Below are positions 51,240-63,105 of a stretch of 64,000 nt of DNA, in pieces (the stretch's first letter is position 1; the number at the start of each line of letters is the position of its first letter). This stretch comes from Diphasiastrum complanatum. Taxonomy: Eukaryota > Streptophyta > Lycopodiopsida > Lycopodiales > Lycopodiaceae. The DNA is taken from the NCBI GenBank assembly GCA_029204225.1, contig MU832186.1, positions 1-64,000 of the forward strand. The letters run 5' to 3'. The notes beneath the pieces are model-generated. The model saw only the letters and a list, made by a program, of their open reading frames with translations, made no database searches and was not told the DNA's origin. The position numbers and the translations under genes were made by a program.

Positions 51240-51365
51240 AAGATAAATCTGACAAAGTTTTTTTAGGAAGAAGAGAAGATGATCAAATACAAATGAAATG
51301 GCTCCCTCTTATCGATTTGAGAGGTGAGCCCGCTTCACTCTAATTGGATAATGAAGTTCCATCAA

Positions 51366-51410
51366 GATCACGATCTTGACCGTCAAGGTCACGATCTTGA
51401 CCGTCCAGGT
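51366..51410 (+). repeat. 21-bp tandem duplication
   Basis: Two near-identical units built on CACGATCTTGACCGTC. Confidence 0.85.
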
Positions 51411-51528
51411 CACTTTGTGTTTCTTGAGGACAAGCTGTGTTTTCCAACTTAGGAAGTTTACAAAAGCTAAGTTTAAAATACTTTATTTAATAATTGTGCT
51501 CCATGTCACTTATTAGTCTAAGGCCCAA

Positions 51529-52713
<1,185 letters not shown>

Positions 52714-52714
52714 G

Positions 52715-52733
52715 TGGCACCGTTGCTGGGGAT
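52715..52733 (+). promoter_or_regulatory. Gypsy primer-binding site (tRNA-Asp type)
   Basis: TGGCACCGTTGCTGGGGAT is nearly identical to the tRNA-Asp primer site common in plant gypsy elements (TGGCGCCGTTGCCGGGGAT), differing at two positions. It places minus-strand DNA priming here and marks the LTR boundary. Confidence 0.8.
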
Positions 52734-54030
52734 AGGTTTCCACTAACTAGTTTAGCTGCATTTTAGCTATTTTCTTGCTTTTTAGAGTAGTTTTAGGTAG
52801 ATTTTTGGGTGTGTTGAGTTAGTTTTCTATATTTTTTTGTGTTTGGACTGTTCACAGCTAGCAGAGGAGGTGTGAGAGGGTAGAGAAGGCCCTGAACAGC
52901 CTCTAAGGGCTTGAAACCCAAACCAACCAGCCAAAAAACCCAAAAAACACACCAATCTATATTTTTGGAGGGAAAAAGAGCCTAAAATCTTATCAGAATT
53001 TTATATCTCCAGAACCAGTGTGAATTAACCCTTGCATGACTGGCAGTAGCTCCAGGGTACTGTTCTTTACCTGCATAGAAGCCTGCGAGAGTTAGTTCCA
53101 AGCAGATTGTAAAAATCAACGAAAAATCATAAAAAAATTCAAAAAATCCTTGAAATTTTTTTAAAAAATTCAAATTTTCATAAGAACTCTCGCAAAGCCC
53201 TCTGAAGTTCCATCTCAGTGAGACCAGGACACAGAGAAGCTTGTGAGAGTTAGTTTGATGTCTAAGTGCTTGTGCGAGAGTTCCCAGTGAAAAAAAGACG
53301 AGAAAGTACTAGTGAACCCTCGTAGACAGCAAAATTTTCAATTCCAATGGTCAAGAACTCTCGTAGAGGATTTTGAAGTTCCATCTCAGTAAGACCAGGA
53401 CACAAAAGAGCTTGCGAGAGTTAGTTTGTTTCCAATGAGCAGAAAATTTGGTTTAAGTGCTAAAAAATCACTAAAAAGTGAAGATCCAGCAAATGCATCC
53501 AGTAAGAACTCTCGCAAAACCTCTCAATCGATTCAAAATGTCAATTTACATCAGTGATGAGACCTACAAGAGTTAGTTTTGAGATTTGGTGAAGATCAAG
53601 CCAAAAAAAATGGTTTTGAACTCTTGCAGACAGTGAAATTTTCACTTCTTGCAAGAGTTAACTCTCGCAGAGAATTCTATAGTGAGATCTGATTTAGATT
53701 CAACTATTGTGAGCCTTGCGAGAGTTAATTCCCAAGGATTTGAGAGATATCATGTTTTTTATCTGCAAAAATAGCTAAAGAACCCTCGCACAGCCAACCC
53801 TCACACAAGAGAACCTTTGCAGACCAGATCAATGGAAAGATCTGCATCAGATCCAACTACTGTCAAAATCTCAGGTCAATCAGTGCAAGGAGTAAAAAGT
53901 TATCAAGGAAAAACCACCGCAAAAGGCCTAAAATTCACTTTCGGCCGATCAGATCGATCAGATCCTTGAGATCCAGACTGCATCCTACTGTATAAGCAAG
54001 ATCCGATCACTTGGAATCCACCATCGGATG
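52734..54030 (+). other. Gypsy leader with CTCTCGCA/TGCGAGAG repeats
   Basis: 1.3 kb without coding signal. Eight CTCGCA or TGCGAG hexamers and several one-base variants occur between 53085 and 53790, in both orientations, mostly within AACTCTCGCA or TGCGAGAGTTA. A 60-bp part (GAAGTTCCATCTCAGT..AGACCAGGACACA) occurs twice, at about 53203 and 53370. Confidence 0.7.
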
Positions 54031-54119
54031 AATTAGAGATCGGGACGATCAATAGCACGAAGGATAGCAAATCAAGCACCACACCTTCCCAGATTAGCAG
54101 CTGTGCAACAAGAGGCAGA

Positions 54120-54990
54120 ACTGGAACCAGCACCAATAGATCCAATGGGCCAACCCGTACCTGTCGCTCCCTTGCAAGCAGTCCGGAGAGCACCACGGAT
54201 GGAAATACCAAAATACGACGGATCATCAGATCCCATCCGATTCCTCTAGATCTACGAGCAAGCTTGTGAAATCTACGGCGAACGGACACTTGCGAAGAAG
54301 CTGATGTTGTTTCCCATGTCCTTATTGGCAGTGGCTCAGGATTGGTTTTTCAACCTATTAGAGAAAGAAAAATCTACCTGGGAAGCGGTTAAAGCGACTC
54401 TCATTATGCGCTTTAAACCAAGAAAGTTCCTGGAAGACCCGTTCCTCCTGCTGAGCAAAGTCAAGATGGGAAAACGAGAAAGGGTCAGGGACTATATTGA
54501 GCGGGTCAAACACTTACGATCAGAGTAGTGCATCCCTAACTCCCGATCACGTGGTTCCTAGCCGGACTACCACGAAGCATCAGAAGAGAACTGAAACAAT
54601 GAGAGAAGTACGCTAATCTGCAAGAAGCTATGGAAGATGCCATCAGGGAAGAGGATGAGGGATCTGACGATGAATATCCATCCACCCACACCCCTACTCC
54701 CTTGATCGCATCATCATCATCAAACGCCTCTGCTCTATCTATAGAACCGTTGTTGGAGCAAATGACGAAATTACACAAACAGCAGATGGAACAACTTACA
54801 ACGCAGTTTGACCAGAAACTGAAAGCCTTACAGGGAGTTGTAGCAGTAACGCCACATCAACCGAAACCAAACCAGCTATAGTATCCAAGACGGGAGAATG
54901 TATGGTGTTCCGTGTGCACCCAAAACCATACAGCTCGATCCACCCAAGAAACCTGCGAATAAGAAGCATCAGCTGAAGCAACGCTACAAC
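54120..54990 (+). pseudogene. Gypsy gag
   Basis: Reads MEIPKYDGSSDPIRFL, a TAG stop (about 54250), then QACEIYG, MSLLAVAQDWFFNLLEKEKS and KPRKFLEDPFLLLSKVKMGK with RVRDYIERVKHL: the capsid-type gag fold. After a TAG at 54526-54528 a frame change gives an acidic linker and a Gln-rich coiled region (EPLLEQMTKLHKQQMEQLTT, 54750-54820). A zinc-knuckle scrap WCSVCTQNHTA lies near 54902-54935 in yet another frame. Non-functional. Confidence 0.75.
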
Positions 54991-56096
54991 CAAGTGATCC
55001 GATGGAGTGATCTATCCGAAGAGGCAATAGCTACAGTGGATGTCGATATTCGCAACCATGAGGTGAATGTCACGGCAGTCCCGATGAAAGACAACAAGGA
55101 TGAACCCACCAAAATGACAAAAAAGAGCAAAAAGAAGGTGTTGGACTCCTTGAAGTCAATCAAGATAGACTTAGATACAGCGTCATCTTCTACATAGGTG
55201 ACAGAAAATCAAAAAATGACCAGTCGGGCTAGGATCAATATGCTGAAGGAGGAATCTCGACGAGCGCCAGTTCACGAGATGCTTGAGACTTTCAAGAATT
55301 ATACCTTGGACGACGTGGTAATCATGATGCCGCAAGCCCATAGAGAACCTGATCAAAGTCAGGCACCAGCGGAACAAGTCTTCAAGGGACCTGCACGAAC
55401 ACAGCCAATGAATCTTGTCGAGCCAGGTGAAGAAGAAAAGATAGTACATGTGGGAGAGCAGTTAACACCCACACAGTTCAAGAGACTACGATCGTTGTTG
55501 GTGGAGTATAAAGACTGTTTTGCTTGGAGTTATAGTGACCTGAAGGGCATTCCACTAACAGTAATCCAACACACCATACCCTTGTTGGACGGAGTAGTTC
55601 TCCCAAGGTAAGCCATTATTACCGCTGCAACCCAAACTATACTGAGCTGATCAAGAAAGAGTTGCAGAAGCTGATGGATGCAGATTTCATCTATGAAATC
55701 GAGCACACAGAATGGGTATCATTGATAGTTATAGTACCCAAGAAGAACGACAAAATGTGAATTTGTGTGAATCTGAAGGCGCTAAATGCAGTCACCAAAA
55801 AAGATCATTTTTCTTCACCATTTACGGAAAGTGTCCTCGACAGAGTAGCTGGCGCCAAAGCCTACAGTTTTCTAGACAACTTCAGTGGCTACAACAAGGT
55901 GAAGATAGCCCCCCAGGACCAGCACAAGACAACATTTGCCACGGAATGGGGAACCTATGCCTATAAAGTGATGTCATTCAGACTTTGCAATGCCCCAAGC
56001 ACCTTCCAACGAGTCATGCAGGCGACATTCAAAGATTATCTGCAAAAATTTCTGGAAATTTTCTTGGACGATCTGTGCGTGCATGGACCAGCCTAA
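54898..56096 (+). pseudogene. Gypsy protease region and reverse transcriptase
   Basis: A Lys-rich frame (54898-55611, interrupted by TAG 55195-55197) leads into FKRLRSLLVEYKDCFAWSYS and DLKGIPLTVIQHTIPL, the conserved lead-in to gypsy reverse transcriptase. The protease active site was not recognised. The polymerase continues in another frame: LQKLMDADFIYEIEHTEW, SLIVIVPKKN, a TGA where Arg is expected (just before ICVNLKALN), DHFSSPF, YSFLDNFSGYNKVKIA and FRLCNAPSTFQRVM. The catalytic motif is FLDDLCVHG (about 56062-56090), the usual x-DD pair intact. TAA 56094-56096 closes this block, but homology continues in frame. Confidence 0.85.
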
Positions 56097-56933
56097 GAAC
56101 ACTTATCCAATTTAGAGAAGGTGTTACAAAAATGTCACGACTACCAGATTTCCCTGAATCCAGAAAAATGTCAATTCTGGGTGACACATGGCTTGATTCT
56201 AGGCCATATAGTGTCAAGACACAGGATCGCCACAGATCTATCAAAGATCAGGATCATTGTTGATCTACCACCACTAGGGACGATCCACGAAGTCTACATC
56301 TTCATGGGTCATGCTAACTATTATAGGATTTTCATTCTTGATTTTGCGGAGTTAGCTCGACCAATTTACAAACTCACGACGGATCCACATTGGAACGAGG
56401 AAGCTCTAAAGGCTTTTCAAAAGCTTAAGGATGCATTGGTTTCAGCACCAATCTTACGCCCACCCAATTGGTCCATTGAGTTTCACGTGCATACGGACGC
56501 ATCGAAGTATGCAGTTGGAGCAGTCTTAACCCAGCCAGGTGAACACAAAAAGGATTTTCCAATCCGATTTGCAAGCCGATAGCTCAGTGATACCGAAATG
56601 AATTATTCAACCATAGAGCGGGAAGCACTGGCAATGATCTATGTGGTTAAGAAATTTCGACACTACCTGATGGCTACACATTTTGCTTTTTATACAGACC
56701 ATCAATCCTTGCTCTATCTTGTTAATAAAACTTGCAACACCGGAAGAATCACCAGATGGCTGCTTCTGTTGTTGGAATTTGATTTTCGGATAGTAGTTCG
56801 CAAGGGAAAACAACACTACATGGTAGATCATGTGTCACGAATCAAGGAAAAGGAGATTGCAACCCAACCCGACGATGAGCTGGCAGATGCTGTCTTATTT
56901 TACGTGGACACAGTACCAGAACAACATTGTTGA
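56097..56933 (+). pseudogene. Gypsy RNase H
   Basis: In frame with the polymerase: HLSNLEKVLQKCHDYQISLN and EKCQFWVTHGLILGHIVS (connection), then FHVHTDASKYAVGAVLTQPG with the RNase H Asp, TAG 56580-56582, MNYSTIEREALAMIYVVKKF with the Glu, and FAFYTDHQSLLYLVNK with the Asp. It ends TGA 56931-56933 next to a frame change into integrase. All three acidic residues are preserved despite two stops. Confidence 0.88.
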
Positions 56934-58059
56934 ATATCTAATGCGAGGCCAACCGGACAAATCACTACCAAAGGCGGAACAACGGAAATTGGTCTTGAAG
57001 GCTAGATCTTATCAGCTGATTGCCGACCGGTTGTATCAAAGAGGACCAAACGAAATTCTTCGGTGGTGTATTATTCCTCATGAGGCCACCCAGATCATTT
57101 CGCTTTCACATGAAGGCATGGGTGGAGGCCATTTTGCTTCTGACATTACAGTTCGCAAGATCCTGCAATCAGGATGTTGGTGGCCAATGATTCATAAGGA
57201 TACGGAGGAATACTTGAAAAAGTGCGATGTGTGCCAAAGGGTGAAAAGGCCAACGAGATTAAATTATGACGTACTGCACCCGGTCTTAGCCCAAGCACCA
57301 TTCAAAAAGTGGAGATTGGATTACATCAGTCCAATTCACCCTGCAGCAAGGAGTTCCCAGGCTCGATACATAATCGTAGCCACAGACTACCTCACCAAGT
57401 GGGTCGAAGCCAAGGCAGTAAGAGTAGCTGATGCTAGAACCACTGCCAAGTTCCTTTATGAAAATATCATTGTGCGCTTTGGATGCCCGGTAGAGCTGAT
57501 CAGCGATCGCGAAAGTCATTTCATCAATGAGACCATCAAGGTCCTGTTGGAGGAATTCTTCATGATCCACAAAATTAGTACGCTTTATTATCCTCATGGT
57601 AATGGGAAAGCAGAATCATCCAATAAGATCATGTGTAGCGTGCTCACGAAAACAGTTGAAGCTAGCAGATCAGATTGGGAACACAAGTTGCATGCTGCAC
57701 TGTGGGCATTCAAGACAACATATAAAGGAAGCACTGATCAAACACCCTTCTAATTGGTATATGGTCAGGACATTGTGATGCTAGTAGAGTTTTTAGTTCC
57801 TTCATTAAGGATTGCCACCACACAACGTCTTAATGAGTCCAAATCTCTACAACTACGCCACGAAGCTCTGCATAAACTCTGTGAAACACGCTTACTAGCT
57901 GTGCATGCACTGGCAGCTGAAAAGAAAAGACGCAAAGCATGGCATGATCTCAGATTACAAAAGAAGGATCTTCGCTCTGAAGATCTGGTCCTAGATGAGA
58001 CACCATTCGATACACCCATCAACAGTACCCGGTTGCACAAGTACTGGCCACCACAGTAA
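56900..58059 (+). pseudogene. Gypsy integrase
   Basis: Runs open from about 56900 to TAA 57751-57753, then in the same frame to 58059. The zinc-binding HHCC is present (SHEGMGGGHFA ... CDVCQRVKRP). The catalytic Asp-Asp-Glu set can be placed: RLDYISP (first Asp, about 57315), ELISDRESHF (second Asp, about 57505) and GKAESSNKIM (Glu, about 57610). After the stop, VYGQDIVMLVEF and a Lys/Arg-rich C-terminus follow. This is the best preserved part of the gypsy element. It overlaps the RNase H end because the frame changes near 56920-56935. Confidence 0.9.
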
Positions 58060-58800
58060 GGGAGATCCAGATTGGTGATGGCACATTACAGAAAGCTATT
58101 CAGCTAAACCGTCACCACTAGAACTAGGAAGATCAAGCCAAATCAAGCTAGATCCATCAAGATTTGGCCAGATTGGAAAAATCCATCAGAATCCAAGGAG
58201 GATCCAGATCCAGATAGGATCAAGAAGGAAATAGATCATCATATTGACTGATGGATCTGTTACCAAGTATCCATCAGAACTTCCAGAGAACTACCAACAG
58301 TCAGATCAAGCCTGGATGAAGCTGAGTTTACAAAAGTTAAAAATCAAAAAATCTCGAGATCTCATCAAAAAACACTCTAAAAGAGCACTTTTTTCATGAC
58401 TTTTTGAGATCCCTTGGGAGATAGCGCTTGAAACTTGGACAGTCACCAGACCCAGATGCATCCATGAAAATCTCTGAGAGAGTTCCTGATGGAAGAATCA
58501 CCATTTTTTAGTGTGTGCGAGGGTTCCTAGAAGCTGAATTTTCAGAACCCTCGCAGAGCATCAAGATCATCTTACCAACCCTCGCAAGGTGCCAAAATGG
58601 AATCAGAGCAATGAATTAAGGCTACCTACATGGTCTGATCTTGAAAATCCAATCACAGAAACAAGTTGTGCGAGAGATCACTTCCTGCGAGAGTTGAACC
58701 CTCGCAGACAGCTTGAACCTTCGCAGAACCTTCGTAGAGTAGCCAAACCACCTTCTGAACTCTCGAAGACTTCCCTGAGGTCTTAGAATTTTGTGAAGAA
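58060..58800 (+). other. Gypsy 3' non-coding tail
   Basis: No coding signal. GATC/AAGATC-rich first part; six CTCGCA or TGCGAG hexamers between 58515 and 58706 echo the leader. It stops abruptly where copia LTR sequence begins, near 58800. Confidence 0.6.
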
Positions 58801-58941
58801 GGTTTCGTTTCTCGTTTGAGTTCGTTTCTCATTCGTGTTTCATTTCTCGTTCGTGTTCGTCTGACCCGTTTGAGCTAAATTTTTTGTTTCTAAAATTATG
58901 ACACCTTTCTCCACTCTCGTTCATCTCCCTCTCTCCAACAT
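58800..58941 (+). mobile_element. Copia 5' LTR remnant
   Basis: Only the last part of the LTR, ending CTCTCCAACA. It contains three TTTCTC(G)TTCGTGTTC-like repeats. The left part is missing: nothing like the 3' LTR start occurs upstream. Confidence 0.75.
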
Positions 58942-58953
58942 GGTATCGGAGCT
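58942..58953 (+). promoter_or_regulatory. Copia primer-binding site (tRNA-Met type)
   Basis: TGGTATCGGAGC, one base off the TGGTATCAGAGC complement of initiator tRNA-Met, directly after the LTR. Confidence 0.88.
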
Positions 58954-59096
58954 ATTTTCATAGCTTGATAAGCTTCCACAGTACGAGACTCTACTAGCCG
59001 ATAGAGTAATTGTTTTCTTGTTCTGTATTTTCAGTATCAGATTTTCATACTTAAGTCACTGATAGTTTCTCCTATCACTTAGATTGATTCTTCCAC

Positions 59097-59990
59097 ATGG
59101 ATTTCCAAGGGAAAGCCAGTCCTATCATGGACAAGCTTGATGGAGCCAATTACCATCTGTGGAAATTTAAGATGAAAACTATACTAATGGCTAAAGAATT
59201 GTATGACGTTGTTATAGGTGCAGAAGAGAAACCCAATGCAGATGACGCAACAATCGTCATATGGAAGCTGAAGGATGGAAAGGCTTTTGCGCTGATCATC
59301 CTCAACATCACAGATACCCAGATTGGCATGTATCCGAAGTTCAGACATCAAAAGAAGTTTGGGACATCTTGAGCACACTATATGAAGTGCGAGATATAGT
59401 TTCCAAGCTACATCTCAAGAAAAAATTCTACTCCCTCAAGATGACGAATGATGATTCTCTGTAAAATCACATTAATCAGTTAAATAACTTGCTAAGACAA
59501 ATGGCCATTGTCGAATTTGTCATTCGCGATCAAGACGCAGTGATGCAACTGCTTACAAGCTTGCCAAGCTCTTACGACAGCTGGGTGATGATCATCACGA
59601 CTCGTCTAGAATTGACTCTTTCGAGAGTCATTACTATGTTGTTGCAGGAAGACACGCGGAGGAACGTAGCCTCAAGTTCCTCAGCTGATTCTCTCGCCTT
59701 GTACGCCAACAAGAGCATGACAAAGCAGAAGAAGAAGAAAGGCCCGAAGCAATTAAAGCCAAACCAGAAACCAGCTCAGCACAAGGAACAGTTGAATCCG
59801 CAGACAAAATAGAAGTTGTTCTGCAAATACTACAAACGAAACAACCACGAAATACAAGACTACCGAATACTTCAAGTGAAGAACAACAACAAGGGGCAGT
59901 CGAATCAAGTGGAAAATGCAGCTCAGAAGCTCCATAGTCTATTCAAGAAGCAGATCATGATGTCTTCATGACCAGCCATCAAGGAGCATC
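59097..59990 (+). pseudogene. Copia gag
   Basis: Start ATG 59097; MDKLDGANYHLWKFKMKTIL and KELYDVVIGAEEKP are typical. A frame change near 59335 leads to SKEVWDILSTLYEV and LKKKFYSLKM, a TAA (59462-59464), then NHINQLNNLLRQM, LTSLPSSYDSWVMII and a basic KQKKKKGPKQ stretch. The zinc knuckle at 59822-59863 reads CKYYKRNNHEIQDY: histidine and first cysteine are kept, but both other cysteines are tyrosines (TAC for TGC). RNA binding by this copy would be lost. Confidence 0.88.
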
Positions 59991-60359
59991 TGGCGACAGT
60001 TCTTGGTTCTTGGATTCCGGAGCCACTTAGCATATGACTAGCCTCATTGGCTGTTTCGAGTCCTATACACCTTACAGTACCCAGAAATATGTCTACCTTG
60101 GTGACAATAGCACAAACTATTAAAGGTGAAGGCAATGTAAGATGAAACTTTGCTAATGATCAGTCTAAGCTACTCTCTAAAGTCCTTTATGTATCGAATT
60201 TATCTATGAATCTGCTCTTTGTAAGCAGAATCACAGATCTAGGACACAGAGTAGAATTCGAATGTGATCAGTGTAAAGTAGTTGATGGGACAGACAAGAT
60301 CCTAACACTCGAAAAGAGACATGGATACTTGTACAAATTGAGTCATTGCTTTTTTGCCT
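59991..60359 (+). pseudogene. Copia protease
   Basis: SSWFLDSGAT then TAG (60028-60030) and HMTSLIGCFESYTPYSTQKY: the aspartic protease active site D-S-G-A-T is intact, immediately followed by a stop. After a shift, LLSKVLYVSNLSMNLLFVSR and ITDLGHRVEFECDQCKV continue the region before integrase. Confidence 0.85.
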
Positions 60360-61432
60360 CTAGTTAGGCTCTCAGTACTTCAATTCATTCAAATAAAGGT
60401 TTACTTTGGCATTATAGACTTGGTCATTTAAATCATACTGCTGTACAACGAATGTCTAGTCAATCTATTGTTCTTGATATCGACTATCCTCGCGAAAGAG
60501 TCGAGTTACCTGTTTGTCAAGACTGTCTAGTTGGTAAACAGACTAGAAAACATTTTAAATCAAGCCCCCATTGCTAGAGGATTACTAGATGTTGTACATT
60601 CAGATATTTGTGGCCCGATGACAAATCCTTCGCTGAAGGATGCCAAGTATTTTATAACCTTTATTGATGAATTTTCCAGAAGGACCATGGTGTATTTTAT
60701 AAAGAAGAAATCAGAAGCCTTCAACTGCTTCAGAATCTTCAAGGAGCGTGCAGAAAAGGAGACTAGAAGGACGATTAAGACCCTCAGGTCAGACAACGGT
60801 GGAGAATATATCTCTATCGAGTTTAAGGAGTATTGCCAAAGCCAAGACATTAAGCAACTCCTTACAGTCCTCAGTCTAATGGCTTAGTTGAGAGGAAGAA
60901 CCGTACTCTGGTTGAATCTGCCAAATGTATGCTATCGCATGCATCATTGCCTAAGAGATTCTCAGCTGAAGCTGTCTCCACTGCAGCTTACGTCCAGAAC
61001 ATATGTTCGACCAAGGCCCTCTAAGACAAGACACCCCACGAGGTGTGGACAGGCTTTAAGCCTTCTTTGAAAAACTTAAGAGTGTTTGGGTGCATTGCCT
61101 ACGCGCAGATCCCAAGAGACACGAGGAAGAAATTGGACTTCCAAAGTCTCAAGACCATCCTAATCGGATATACTTCATCTGATAATACTTATAAGCTGTA
61201 TGATCCTGATACCCAGCAAATCTTGTATAGCCGGGATACAGTCTTCATCGAGGATCAGTTCGTCGACCTCAAAGGCAAGGATGTTGCTCAAGAAGAACCC
61301 TCATCACCTGCCGTTGACATGACAGTCCGAGCTTCTGGCTCAGGCATGTCTATTGTTGACCCACTTCGAGACAACGAATCAGACGAAGATGTTGCTGCTA
61401 CCCAGCAACAAATTCCAAGAGCGGTTCTTTAG
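60360..61432 (+). pseudogene. Copia integrase
   Basis: LLWHYRLGHLNHTAVQRMSS and CQDCLVGKQTRKHF give the HHCC zinc-binding part. The catalytic core has DVVHSDICGPM (first Asp), TLRSDNGGEYISIEF (second Asp) and, in another frame, NGLVERKNRT (Glu, about 60876-60905). Frame changes occur near 60550 and 60858, plus a TAA near 61023. The C-terminal part VFGCIAYAQIPRDTRKKLDF with LIGYTSSDNTYKLYDP is open to 61432. All catalytic residues survive, but the frame does not. Confidence 0.88.
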
Positions 61433-61502
61433 TTGAATCCTCCCAGAAGATCAAGCCGAGTGCACACAGCCCACAAGGTATACTCCTGAGTCTGTATGTC
61501 TC

Positions 61503-62540
61503 TTGATACAGGAATCGACAACAATTGAAAAGGCACTCAGCCAACCAGACTCTGATCTCTGGAGAGAAGCTATGGACAAAGAGTATTCCTCTCTGATCAA
61601 GAACCAGACATGGTCATTAGTCGAAGCTCCTATTGGCTGCAATATGATTGATTACAAATGGATCTTTAAGATCAAATACAATGCCAACGGAGCAATTGAC
61701 CGAAGGAAGGCAAGACTGGTAGCACAAGGATTCACCCAGATCCCGAATGTCAAATACAGTGAGGCTTTTAGTCCAGTCGTCAAACATTCGTCGATCCAAA
61801 TGCTCCTGTCTTATGTTGCACTTGCTGACCTCGAAGTGCATCAACTCGATGTACAAACAGTCTATCTGAATGGAGTGATAGAAGAAGATATCTACATGAT
61901 CCAGCCCCAAGGATACGTTATGGAAGGTATGAAAAATCATGTCTGTAAACTCCACAAAGCATTGTACGGCTTGAAACAGTCTGCCAGAGCTTGGTTTCAG
62001 AGGATCAACACATTCCTCATCGAACAAGGATTCAAACCAAGCACTGCTGATTGCAACGTCTATTCCAAGTCAGTACAATAATCCTTCATTATCATCACCT
62101 TGTACGTGGATGATACGTTGCTCTTCAACAACAATACCAATATGGTCAAGGATTCAAAGCAGATGCTATTTTTGGAGTTTGACATGACTGATCTGGGCGA
62201 AGCTCACTTCTGTTTGGGAATTCAAATCCACAGAGACAGAGCAAATCAACTAATTTACATCACTCAACAAAGGTATCTTCACAATGTTCTTAACAAATAC
62301 AATTTGATGAATTGTAAATTAGCTCACTCACCAATGGATCCAGGCCTGCATTTGTCAAAGGACCAATGTCCCCAGTCCAAGCAGGAAGAGGAGCAAATGA
62401 GAGAGTATCCTTATCGATCGATACTAGGATCTCTCATGTACGCAATGGTTTGTACAAGACCCGATATCTCTTTTGTTGTAAGCTCACTCAGCCAATACAT
62501 GGCTAATCTTGGCATTAACCATTGGAAGGCTCTCATATGA
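61503..62540 (+). pseudogene. Copia reverse transcriptase
   Basis: Long frame with a single internal TAA (62079-62081). AMDKEYSSLIKNQTWSLV, YKWIFKIKYNANG, RLVAQGFTQIPNVKYSEAFS, LDVQTVYLNGVIEEDIYM (where the second Asp of LDVxxAFL is conserved as LDV), LHKALYGLKQSARAWF and the catalytic LYVDDTLLF (about 62100-62126). It then runs to YRSILGSLMYAMVCTRPDIS and ends TGA 62538-62540, where Arg is usual in K-A-L-x-R-V-M-R-Y. Close to intact; it is the best preserved copia polymerase in the window. Confidence 0.92.
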
Positions 62541-63099
62541 GTCATGAGATATATTCGAGCTACCATGGACCAGTGCATCTGCTATGGAGATGTCAGCAAC
62601 AACAATCTCCATCATCTCAGTGGTTATTCTGATGCAAGCTGGGGAGGAGATGGACAATCGTAAGTCCACATCTGGATTTACATTCTTCTTCAACAGCGGT
62701 CCTATCTCATGAAACAGTCGTAAGCAAACATCTGACGCACTTTCTTCTACAAAAGCAGAATACATTGCTGCTTCTCAATCTATCAAGGAAGTGTTTCGAT
62801 TGAGAAATTTACTATCAGATGTTAATCTGAATCAGTATAGCCCTACAATTTTATTTTGTGATAATCAGAGTGTTATTGCCTTATCGGCCAACCCTAGATT
62901 TCACTTTAGGAGTAAGCACATTGAAATTAGATATCACTACATCAAGGACAAGGTTCTCAACAAGGAAGTAAGCTTAACGTACTGCAGAACGCAGGACATG
63001 GTTGCAGACATATTCACGAAAGCACTCAATGTTAATGCACACAACAAATTTTGTGCATTGCTTAGTCTGAAGATCAAGGCATTCATGGATCCAGATTAA
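62541..63099 (+). pseudogene. Copia RNase H
   Basis: VMRYIRATMDQCICYGD and LSGYSDASWGGDGQ (first Asp), then frame shifts around 62660. From 62720 on another frame carries SSTKAEYIAASQSIKEVFRL (Glu), ILFCDNQSVIALSANPRFHF (Asp) and RSKHIEIRYHYIKDKV with VADIFTKAL. It stops at 63097-63099, just before the polypurine tract AAGAGGGG. Confidence 0.9.
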
Positions 63100-63105
63100 G
63101 AGGGG

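Larger units (their letters stand above)
52715..58800 (+). mobile_element. Ty3/gypsy retrotransposon body, decayed
   Basis: Order is primer site, long leader, gag, protease region, reverse transcriptase, RNase H, integrase: the gypsy order. The primer site TGGCACCGTTGCTGGGGAT (52715-52733) matches the complement of plant tRNA-Asp 3' end with about two changes. The gag-pol frames are broken by stops and shifts. The 3' end (58060-58800) is non-coding and shares its CTCGCA/TGCGAG motif with the leader. The 3' LTR is absent; the copia element begins where it might be expected. Confidence 0.85.

Noticed and set aside
53903-54289. 128-codon minus-strand frame opposite the gypsy gag
   Set aside because: It mirrors the gag coding strand and has no family motif.
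57286-57597. 103-codon minus-strand frame opposite gypsy integrase
   Set aside because: Shadow of the well-supported integrase frame.
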